Of a stretch of 64,000 bases of DNA, positions 55,911 to 64,000 are shown one piece after another. Position 1 is the first letter of the stretch. Each line of letters begins with the position of its first letter. The stretch spans positions 372,001 to 436,000 of the forward strand of contig JANEZZ010002887.1 in NCBI GenBank assembly GCA_026122225.1. Direction: 5' to 3'. Below the pieces are notes generated by a model. It was not told where the DNA came from, did no database searches, and saw only the letters and a program-made list of their open reading frames with translations. This stretch comes from Heloderma charlesbogerti (taxonomy: Eukaryota; Chordata; Lepidosauria; Squamata; Helodermatidae). The translations under genes and the position numbers were made by a program.

Positions 55911-56760
55911 TGAAACCTGACTGGGTTTCATTCTCTATGGTTTAGCCTCAACATTGTTTAGGAAACTCCTCAACCCTCCTTAGAAACTTTTCTGGGCAGA
56001 TGTTGCTGCAGAAGGGAGGAGTGACAGGTGTCTCCACCAGTGATTTACTCTGAGCTAGCTGAGTTTGAAGGTTGTTAGGGATACATGATATTGGGGCCAT
56101 GCAGCAGCCATCCCAGAACTTATCACAGAAAAACCGGATTTCCTGAGACTGCTTAAAGTCCAATTCTTTTCCTTAAGCCGGGTTCTCTACGGTATCGTTG
56201 TTGTGTGCCCCAACCCCCAAATTTACCTTGGGTACCATGACCCCGGTCAAGAGGTGTCTCCTATCTCCCGCCCCTGTGTTTCCCAGCACAAACCAAGCAG
56301 TGTCTACTCAGAAGTAAGTCCCACTGTGCTCAATGAGGCTTGTCCCCTGAATATGCACTTCAGAATTTACAGAGATCCCCCTCAATTGAAATAGCACATT
56401 TTAAAGCACTAATTCCCTAAAGGCTCTAAAGCGCTTTATCAAGCTGTAATTCTTCATTGCTTGGTTTATTGCCTTCGGAAGTAATTAATTCACACCTTCG
56501 TTACAGTGATCCTGCACACCATCGGGTTAGAAGGGGGTTGGTTTCCCCTGCATGTCTTTCCCAGCACAAATGTAAGTGTGTCTACTCAGAAGTAACCCCC
56601 ATTGTGCTCAATGAGGCATGTAATTAAGAAGAAGAAAGGGGGGAGAGCCTGGAGGGGGGGAAGCCTCTCTTATTGGTTGAGTAGCTCCTGCCAGTCAGAT
56701 GACATTCATTCCAACCCCCCCCCCCAGTATGTTCTGTGAAGTGGCTTAAAATGGTGCGCT
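55911..56760. other. No gene recognised; short repeats
   Basis: Two pieces of the short 'tactcagaagtaagtcccac' repeat (56,290 and 56,570). A polyC run at 56,717-56,728 precedes the beta-like remnant. No beta-globin exon 1 was found. Confidence 0.4.
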
Positions 56761-56764
56761 GCAC

Positions 56765-57252
56765 TTGCTGGTGGAGCCCTACCCAGAGCACAGCTGGCTC
56801 TTCGAAAAATATGGGTAAGCCACTCCTTCCGTTGTCGTGGAGACACCCTCTTGGGGAGCAACCTTTCTTTCTGTGAACTTCCTTAGGTTAACTTATCTTA
56901 GGATTCCAACTGATACCTTGTGTTTTGTCCTTGTTTCTTGAGGATGCAAGCAATCTCTAAGGCCACCAACAAATGCCTCAAGCCCACCTAGGCACCTTCT
57001 CCATCATTTGTCAGTCCAGGGGCTGACACTGTTGCCAGTCTCTGGCTGGTCATTTGGGGGGCCCTGGACATCTGCCTCAAGGTCCGACCGGAGCTGCAAA
57101 ACTGTTGGTAGGGCTCCACTGCCTTTTCTCTCTCCCTGAATTCCAGGTGGTGCGGAACAAACAACTGGGGGAAGCATTTACCCTCCCGCCCTGCTTGTAA
57201 TCTCCCCGGGGTCATTTGCCTGGCCAATGTTTCTGCCATCAGAGTGCCACGG
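56765..57252 (+). pseudogene. Beta-globin-like remnant (exons 2 and 3)
   Basis: A degenerate stretch, read with frameshifts. LLVEPYPEHSWLFEKYG at 56,765-56,814 resembles the start of beta-globin exon 2 (LLVVYPW-x-x-RFF-x-KFG), and at DNA level 'ttgctggtgg' 'ctcttcgaaaaatatggg' fits well. The segment ending LKVRPELQNCW at 57,117 resembles the exon 2 end (LHVDPENFR) and is followed by GTAGGG. A 29-nt leftover ends 'gaattccag', then VVRNKQLGEAFTLPPC (57,147) resembles exon 3 VVLAAHFGKEFTPE, and VICLANVSAIRVPR (57,211-57,252) resembles the C-terminus VVAGVANALAHKYH. The order of four matches is right, but each is weak, an insertion of about 120 bp is needed in exon 2, and intron 2 would be almost wholly deleted. 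Exon 1 is missing. It could be a false resemblance. Confidence 0.4.
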
Positions 57253-57469
57253 AGACAGAGGGGAGACGAGAGACAGGCCCAAGGGGCCTTGCTAGGCACT
57301 TAAGAATTTCAGGGCCCAGGCCTAGGGGACACATATCTGCATAAAATCTGCATATGCTCATTTATATCTCTATATGCAGATTTAGACATAATTGCTAGAT
57401 TTAAATGTCACAGGAGGAAAAGCCAGCATTCTCATCCCAATCATCTCAAATAAAACAGATAATCCATTA

Positions 57470-57835
57470 ATTGGCACCCTGATTTAGATCATCCCAAACT
57501 GATGCAAAGCATTTTTTCCAAGCTTAATTGCCATGCAGAGGAAGAGGTTTTTTTAGGGGGCGCTGCAGGATGGGGGAGGGAGAGAGTAACTCTTCCTTCT
57601 CCAGTTGCAGCCCTCCTTGAAAATTAGCACCTGCATGGCAATTAAAGTGAATAAAACACCCTTCCACTGGCAGCAATGAACTCCGTAACGCCTCTGGACT
57701 CAAGGCCATAAAACTGACCACAAAACAGACGGTTGGGTGTCTGATTTCCCAAAGGCCAAACCGCATCCACGAGCCAACATTTGCTGATGCAACATGCACC
57801 ACAGCCATTCACACTGCAGAAGGAAACATATGCGT
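57470..57835. repeat. ~350-bp duplicated block, copy 2
   Basis: Second copy of 54,640-54,990, ending about 120 bp before exon 1 of globin pseudogene 2. A promoter role was considered but no TATA box sits at a usual distance. Confidence 0.85.
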
Positions 57836-58047
57836 TACTTAGAATAAGAGTTAACTAACCAGAGCTTGGGTGTAACAGAAGGTGTCTGGCTCCCAGCCCT
57901 GCCACTTCTACTGACTCAAAACCCCCTGCAACTTCCTAACGCCGCTGCTGCCCAGGGGCTCACCGCTGGAGAGGTCAAGAGGGTCCGGGATGACCGGGCG
58001 ATGCGGGCCCCTCAGCATGAGCGGATTGTTGCAGAAGCCCTAGACAG

Positions 58048-58200
58048 GTATGGGAGATGGGGTGGCCACCGAGGGGATTCGTGTCCTGCTTGTGGGTGTC
58101 CCACAGGCAGCTGGATGGCCCCTGTGTGAACAGAATGCTGGACTAGATGGACCTTGGCCTGATCCAGCACAGATCTCCTCATGTTCTTGTGGGAGGACTG
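58048..58200 (+). repeat. LINE 3'-region repeat in globin pseudogene intron 1
   Basis: 'gaacagaatgctggactaga' then 'ccttggcctgatccagcaca'. Same family as 12,850 and 21,905. Confidence 0.65.
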
Positions 58201-58867
58201 AGCCCCTCTTCCAGAGCTGGCCTTACATTACCCAGAGGGAGGTGGCTGCCTCAGGCAGTTCGATTTGGCTGTCGTGAAAGGGCAAACCAAAGAAAAGGTT
58301 AGCTTTTTGATTTGCTGTTGCTGTCGTTTATTGCCAGGGATGTGGGGGGAGGTGCCTGTCTGATTTTCCTGCCTCAGGGCCAAAATAACTTGGCTGGCCT
58401 TGGGTACTGTGCACCTTGACTGGCCGGGGAGGGCTAGGGAAGGTCCCCAAATGTCTCGGGCTTTGCCCTCTTCCTTTCCCTGCCTTGCTCTCATTCTGAC
58501 AGGGCTCTTCCTCCTCCTCCTCCACCCGGAGACCAAGGCCTCCTTCCCAGGGCTCGGCCTGCGCCCAGGCTCCGAGGGGATGCGCAGCCTCGTCCAGACC
58601 GAGAACAAGGGACCTGACAGTGCCGTAGAGAATGCAGGTAACCTGCAGGGCAGCTCCATGGATCTCAGCCCACTGTGGCCCTTCAGGGTCAACTTCCAGG
58701 CAAGTCCGACAAGAGGGGAGGGCGCCGGACGTAAGGGGAGGGGCGCTTCTCTCCGCCCACAGCCCCCAGTCTCCCCTCCCTCGGGCAACAACCTGACCCT
58801 CTCTTCTCTCCTTCAGCTGCTGTCCCAAAGCCATGTGGTAGAGGATGCGGTTGGTGAATTTAGCAGG

Positions 58868-58962
58868 GATGAAGTGCAATCCTATGCATGACTACTTGGA
58901 AGTAAGTCTAACTGAGTTCAATGGGGCTTACTCCCAGGTAAGAGTGTATAGGACTGCAGCCT
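58868..58962. repeat. ~90-bp partly palindromic repeat
   Basis: 'gtgcaatcctatgcatgact' at one end and 'gtataggactgcagcct' at the other, with 'tgagttcaatggggcttact' inside. Common dispersed element in this window (see 30,722). Confidence 0.7.
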
Positions 58963-59134
58963 GAGACCCTCTTTTCAGGGGACCCCCCCAATCAAGTCAA
59001 GTTCCCCTTTTACCAAACAAATGTGGGGGAGAGAAGGCTGATCCTGGGCGGGCAGGCAGGGGGGATGTGGAGTCTGAAGGAAGCTCAGGAGGGGAAGATG
59101 CCCACGCCAACATTCAGCCGGTCAAAGGTATGCC

Positions 59135-59225
59135 CTACGCCAGTCTTCCCCAGCCTGGTGCTATCTAGATGCATTGGACTACAACTCCCAGCACCCCCCA
59201 GCCAGGTTGGGGAAGGCTGCGGTAT
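59135..59225. repeat. Palindromic MITE, 'catctggagggcacca' family (short)
   Basis: 'gtcttccccagcctggtgct' and 'ggactacaactcccagcacc' with 'aggttggggaaggctgcgg' at the right end. It lies in intron 2 of globin pseudogene 2. Confidence 0.65.
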
Positions 59226-60413
59226 GCTGTCTTGTAGGGACGCTCCCCTGGAGGTGAGGGTATGTGCCTTGAAGTGGCCTACAGTTTAGCTTGGGAAGCA
59301 TAACCCACCCATGTATCCCACTTCCTTCGTTATCTCTACATGCATTGATTCTTCTTGGCATGGGGTGCCATCCTTGACTCTGTCCCTCCAAACAAAGGAA
59401 GCGCTGGGCCAGACGCAATTCACTGCATCTGGTAGGGGACACTCTCCTAGAAGTGTGGGTATATGGTTCTAGGGTCCTCAAGCGCTGTGCGAAAATAATA
59501 GCTTTGATTGAAAAGAATCATTAATCTTCAAGGGGAAGTCCCTTAATCATGGAAGCATATGATACGTTGTAGTCCAGAGCATACGTTGGGGTGCAGGGGC
59601 ATATTAACTTTCAGTCCTTATTCAGCGTACTGACTGAGCTCTGTTTCAAACTTTCATGCAGATAAGGAACTGGGAACTAGTGACCCAGTTCAGGATCATG
59701 ACAATATCTTGCATGCAACGGATGCATGGGGTGAGATGCAATTGTAGCCATCTTGTGGAGGACACTGTCTTGGAAGTTTGGTTGTATGATTGGGGGGGGC
59801 ACAAGCTCATCTTGAAGTGCACACCGCTAGTTCCCTATGTGTAATTCTCATCTGGTGTCATTACACACTCGAGAGCAGTGCATAAAAACAAGTGCTTGAC
59901 TGGGAATAATGATTGTGGATCCTGAAGGATCAGTCCCCCCCCGTGTCTCCAGTGTATGAGACACGAGTGTGACAGGTGGGTTGTGCTCTGCTGATGGATG
60001 GACACTTCTTCGTCTGCCCCATTCCCCCCGCCCCCCCGTGGAGCTGCACTCCCATGCCCCTTCATGCTGACAACTTGCCCCTCTCCTCTTCCTTATAGTT
60101 TCTGGCACAGTGCATTGAGGTGGTGCTGGTTTCTCACAGCAGGGCCAGTGACAGTGTTGGGGACATGGCTGCCTGGGACAAGTTTTTCGATGTGGTGTCT
60201 GAAGCACTGCACTGCACGACATGTAGATGCAGTGGCACCTCCCCACCCCCTGTGCACTCTGCAGAGCTGCCTGCAGCGCAGGGCAAATTCTGTGTTTGAC
60301 TGCTTTGATACTGAGCAATAAAATACATGAACCGCCATCTGTCCCCATATGGCTACACCCTGGGGAGGGAGAGGTGCTCTAAAGTGCAGTGGGCTTTGCA
60401 GGGGTCGTGGAGA

Positions 60414-60490
60414 TATAGAATCATAGAATAGTAGAATCATAGAATAGTAGGGTTGGAAGGGGCCTACAAGGCCATCGAGTCCAACCCCCA
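60414..60490 (-). mobile_element. CR1 3'-end fragment
   Basis: 'tagaatcatagaatagtaga' repeated (complement of ATTCTATG-type tail units), then 'gggttggaaggggcctacaa' and 'cgagtccaaccccc'. Confidence 0.75.
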
Positions 60491-60499
60491 AAGAATGGA

Positions 60500-61350
60500 T
60501 GAGATCAACCTCGCTGTAGGAGGATGGGGATCGCCCTCGCTGTAGGAGGATGGGGTTGGGTGAATTTGGCAGTTTTGCAGTGTAATCCTATGCATGACTA
60601 CTCGGAAGCCAACAGAGGCAGAGCCAAAGGTTCACTGGAGGCAGAGTGAAGGGATCACCATGGGTGGAGCCAAGTACAGCTATTTTGCTGCATAGCATCC
60701 AGAACAAATGGAAAACTGTTGACAAGTATATGCTGCATAGCAGTTTCACATAATATTACACGATAAAGCACAGAGTAAGTGCAGGGGAGCCTTGAAAGGC
60801 AAAACAGTTGACCAGCCATGCGGCATATAGGCATTTTTTCAAACTCAACGGATTGCAGCAGCCCAGAAACAACACATGTAAAAGAGCATCAGACTAAGGC
60901 GATCATTGTCTGTGGGTTGGGAATCATTTTATATCTAAGGGCCATCTGCATGGGACGTTTTCTCTGATGCTCCTGTGCTTTATAGTTCGTTAGGGACACA
61001 TGACGTTGTGGACACTCTGCAGCCACCTGTGGGAAAGCCACTTTTTTGCAGAGTCCTTTTATTCCATTGTTTTTCTTTAATTCAGCTCCCCTGTTGTTCA
61101 GTTGCTGTATGCCCATCCCTCTGCTTTAAAAGCAATATGATCAGGGCATTCCTAGGGGTATGTCTTTTACCTGGCTGTGCCCTTGGCAACCTAGGTAATT
61201 AAAGTAACTCGCCTGTCTTTCCAGCATATCAAAGCCCTTTCCAGCACATCAGAGCACTCTTTTGAACCATTGCCTTGCACTCCCATTTTGTCAGTGTGAG
61301 TAATTAGCTTCTGTGATGATGCAGTTCTCTGATGTTTGCGTTACTTCACT
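60500..61350. other. No gene recognised
   Basis: Unassigned sequence with a fragment of the 90-bp repeat near 60,580-60,605. A 24-bp direct repeat occurs just before it ('tcgctgtaggaggatggggat', 60,510 and 60,537). Confidence 0.4.
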
Positions 61351-61356
61351 TCTCCA

Positions 61357-61429
61357 TTGTTGTGTTAAATCGTCTCTCCAATATTGTGTAAAGTCGCATC
61401 TTTGATATTATGTAAAGTCCCTTCACGGA
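61357..61429. repeat. 24-bp tandem repeat, three units
   Basis: Units 'tgtgttaaatcgtctctcca', 'tgtgtaaagtcgcatctttg' and 'tatgtaaagtcccttcacgg', each preceded by 'attgt/tat'-type spacers; period 24. Confidence 0.75.
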
Positions 61430-61477
61430 TGCTAAGAGCTTTATCGCAGTAGCGATCTGTGAGGTTTTGGGAGCCTG

Positions 61478-62140
61478 TCACTGCAAGCCGGGAGAAAATG
61501 CCCACAGAAGAAGAAAGGGGGGTGGTGGAAGCAATACATCCGCGACAGTTTGTTGGAATGGGGCAAAAGGGGGGGTGCTCTCAGGGAAGCCTTCAGATGC
61601 TGCACTGGAGAATCCAGGATTTAGGCTTCTTCATGGAAAACTGTGCACATTGAGAAAAAGCGGGTGGGAACAATAACTCTGCAGTAGATTGCTAGAATGG
61701 GCCAAAATTTGAGGAGTTGGAAGCTCTCAGGGGGACCCCTTCAGATGCTGTGCTGGAGAATTGGGGATTTGGGCTTCTTTGTGGAAAACTGCTCATATTG
61801 AGAAAAAGGGGGTGGGAGCAATAACTCCCTGACAGATTGCTGGAATGGGGTGAAATTAGAGGGGATGCTCTTGGGGGGGGGCTTCAGATGCATCACTGGA
61901 GAATCAAGGTTAGGGGTTTCTTCGTGGAAAACTGCACACATTGAGAAAAAGGGGGTGGGAGCAATAACTTTGGGGCAGATTGTTGGAATGGGGTGAAATG
62001 GGTTCACCTCTCATAGGGAGCCTTCAGATGCTACACTGGAGAATTGGGGATTCTGGCTTCTTCATTGTAAAGTGCACACATTGGGGAAAGGGGGGATTAA
62101 TTCCCTGACGGTTGGCTGGAATGGGGCTTATTTGTGCTGG
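61478..62140. repeat. Tandem repeat of ~147-bp units, about 4.5 copies
   Basis: The landmark 'cagatgctgcactggagaa' recurs at 61,594, 61,742, 61,885 and 62,035 (spacing 148, 143, 150). Other shared blocks per unit: 'ggcttctt' with 'tggaaaactg', 'cacattgagaaaaagggggt' and 'gattgctggaatggggtgaa'. No coding potential is consistent between units. Confidence 0.9.
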
Positions 62141-62519
62141 TTGGGTGCTCTCATGGAAAGCAAGTATCAAGCCTGCTTTTTTAGCACTGTTTCTAGCTTT
62201 CAGAATTGTGAATTAGTTACTCTCCATTCATATCAATGTAGTAGCAGGGGGAAGCCTGGACAGGGGTGAGAAACAAGCCTCTCTCATTGAGCAGCCCCTG
62301 CCAGTCTGATGACATTCAGTTCTACTCCCCCCACCCATCTGGAAGAATGTTCCTTTCAAGCAAGGTGTGACCTGTGAAAACCAGATTTTAAAGGGATGGT
62401 ACACTTGGCTTTTCTTGCTTTATGTGTCCCTGGCGGACCAAAGCTAATTCCATGGAAATCCGGGTAATACCCAGGTAATATTGCGCTTCTCATTACTTTG
62501 CTGCGAAGATCCCCCTATG

Positions 62520-62660
62520 TTAGGGCACAATCCTATGCATGTTTAGATAGAAATGAGTCCTAGAACTTCTAACATCTGCCTGCCAGCCAGCCATGCTGGC
62601 TGGGAATGCTGGAAGCTGTAGGATTTATTTCTGTCTGATCATGCATAAGATTGCACCCTT
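62520..62660. repeat. ~140-bp MITE with terminal inverted repeats
   Basis: 'agggcacaatcctatgcatg' 'tttagatagaaatgagtcct' pairs with 'aggatttatttctgtctgat' 'catgcataagattgcaccct'; centre 'ccagccatgctggctggg'. Confidence 0.85.
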
Positions 62661-62664
62661 AATT

Positions 62665-63011
62665 AGATTGTTCCATTGCATTAGAATCAAAACATAGATT
62701 TAAAAGCTAGATTTAAAGTGATTCCCCAGTTTTTTCTGGAACTGCAGACCCACCAATTAATTTTAAAAACAGACCATGCATTCTTTTTTCCTTCCTCCAT
62801 CTCCCAAGAAATATTTAAAGCAACACAGCATCTATTACCTCCATGAAATCACACAAATCCAGCTCAGTTGTGAAAGCAACAGAGCATCCTTCCAAAGCCT
62901 CTCTTCAGCCACAACGCAACTAAATAGCAAAAGCAACAGAGCAGCAATTTCACAGACCCCAATATTACTTTTAAAAAAGAGCATTTTTTCTGCAACCACA
63001 GACCCACCAAA

Positions 63012-63047
<36 letters not shown>

Positions 63048-63755
63048 AGCAGATATGGGTCTAGAAAACATTTAGAGCTGCACTGCAAGCAGAAAAATAG
63101 TTTCAAAAATTATCTTTGAAACAACCACAGCAAAGCACCGCCCCCCCCCCCCATTAAAGAAAGCAAATAATTTTTTACATAAGCATTCTCCTACCCATCT
63201 GAAGGGGAGCAGGAATCTGTTGGAGTGTTAATGCTGCAAACCTTCATTTCATGCTCTGCCTTTTATATATGTGTAAATAAACCTGATATAACAGAAGTGC
63301 CATCCAGTGGCCCCCTTCCAAAGAATCTGAATCCTGAGTAAGAGCTGGAACCCCTGAATCTTCTCACTGCTCAAGACGTGGGGTGCACTCAGGTAACAGT
63401 ATCATCTCACTCACTCTCTTGGTATTGCGGAGCTATATTATGGTATTGTGATATTATCTGTATCTATTTAACCAGGAAGATTAAAATTAGCTGAATTAAT
63501 ATTCCATTAAACTTGATTCTCCTATATATGAATTGTATATCATCTGTGCAGCAGCTAGGCACTGACTCTAGTGTTCCCCTGCCAACAGCTTTGCTGTCCT
63601 TTCTGTGTCAAGCGGAGTCCTCTCTCATTTGTCCTTTCTGGTCTGCCACATACTGTATATTTTGATGCATATTTTACACAGACACACACACACGGACCAC
63701 TGCTTTACTTCTTGCAGTGGTCATAGGGACTGCCCATTAAGTGGGATACACATTA
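62665..63755. other. No gene recognised; simple repeats
   Basis: Contains a (CA)n tract at 63,013-63,042 and a polyC run near 63,140-63,152. A direct duplication of 'cactgcaagcagatatggg'-type sequence flanks 63,041-63,090. Confidence 0.5.
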
Positions 63756-63756
63756 A

Positions 63757-64000
63757 GAGAATTTCTACACCAGACTAAAATCCCACAACTTTACTGGGGC
63801 TTTCTGGTTACATTTTAAATGCAGGATCACGACGGGCTCCCTTTACACGTGCTTCCTCCCCCCTTCCCCCCTTTTTCTGCGTGTTTTATATGTTTCATTA
63901 CGCAGTCACTAGGTGGCATTGTGGTCTAGTACCTCTTATTGTGCGACGTCCTCTTTTCATGAGGAAATTCAACGAGCTGTAATTTGATAGCTCATTATCT
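63757..64000 (+). repeat. ~390-bp dispersed repeat, copy 3 (cut by window edge)
   Basis: Matches 41,818 on and 55,546 on, up to 'taatttgatagctcattatc' at the window end. Confidence 0.8.

Larger units (their letters stand above)
57956..60322 (+). pseudogene. Alpha-D-type alpha-globin pseudogene 2, three exons with poly(A) signal
   Basis: Exon 1 (57,956-58,047): LTAGEVKRVRDD, then QHERIVAEALD and AG|GTATGG. Its 92 nt is exactly the length expected for alpha-D exon 1, but the initiator is GGG. Exon 2 (58,503-58,699) after 'tctgacag': LFLLLLHPETKASFPGLGL, RPGSEGM, then AVENAGNLQGSSMDLSPLWP and FRVNFQ, about 8 nt shorter than normal, with one extra G at the start. The donor is CAG|GCAAGT. Exon 3 from 60,099 after 'cttccttatag': FLAQCIEVVLVSH, then MAAWDKFFDVVSEALH; QCI-VVL resembles alpha-D QCIQVVLA. 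AATAAA is at 60,317-60,322. The haem-linked distal His region of exon 2 and the proximal His are altered. With no ATG, two frame errors and lost haem contacts it is a pseudogene. Intron 1 carries a LINE 3' repeat (58,048-58,200). Confidence 0.8.

Overview
This is nuclear DNA of a vertebrate, most likely a squamate reptile (lizard or snake). The reasons are: spliced exons that spell the start of IGF2R; four copies of the BovB retrotransposon, a LINE shared by squamates and ruminants; and BovB found together with L2, CR1, L1-like, RTE-like and Penelope-like elements, CORE-type SINEs and many palindromic MITEs, a mixture typical of squamates and unlike a mammal or bird. Species and chromosome cannot be read from the sequence.

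The one clear host gene is IGF2R (cation-independent mannose-6-phosphate / IGF-II receptor), on the minus strand. Exon 1 (32,114-32,277, with the start codon and signal peptide) sits in a CpG-rich promoter. Exons 2 (20,995-21,125), 3 (6,833-6,957), 4 (5,390-5,488) and 5 (2,039-2,171) follow towards the left edge, all with compatible splice phases. They encode the signal peptide and most of the first lumenal repeat domain; the rest of the gene lies beyond position 1. A cluster of four E-box/CLEAR-like sites lies about 90-175 bp upstream of the start codon.

The introns are filled with retrotransposons: two L2-type LINEs (2.4-4.8 and 22.2-24.9 kb), two near-full-length BovB copies (9.5-12.7 and 15.0-18.3 kb, the first with an uninterrupted 1,047-codon frame), CR1 pieces, SINEs and several foldback MITEs.

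The region upstream of IGF2R holds a truncated BovB (34.3-34.9 kb), a near-full-length RTE-like LINE with a C-terminal zinc finger inserted in a foldback MITE (35.2-39.5 kb), a duplicated GC-rich block (40.1-41.7 kb), and a three-level nest at 43.3-50.9 kb: a Penelope-like element split by an ORF1-only L1, itself split by BovB.

The most unexpected content is at 53.6-60.3 kb: remnants of intron-bearing haemoglobin genes, all on the plus strand. Two look like alpha-D-type alpha-globin pseudogenes, both with a GC 5' splice site in intron 2. Between them is a weaker beta-globin-like remnant. None can encode a normal chain. A degenerate alpha plus beta globin cluster beside IGF2R is not an arrangement I know from amniotes. 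The last 3 kb carry a roughly 147-bp tandem repeat and further dispersed repeats.
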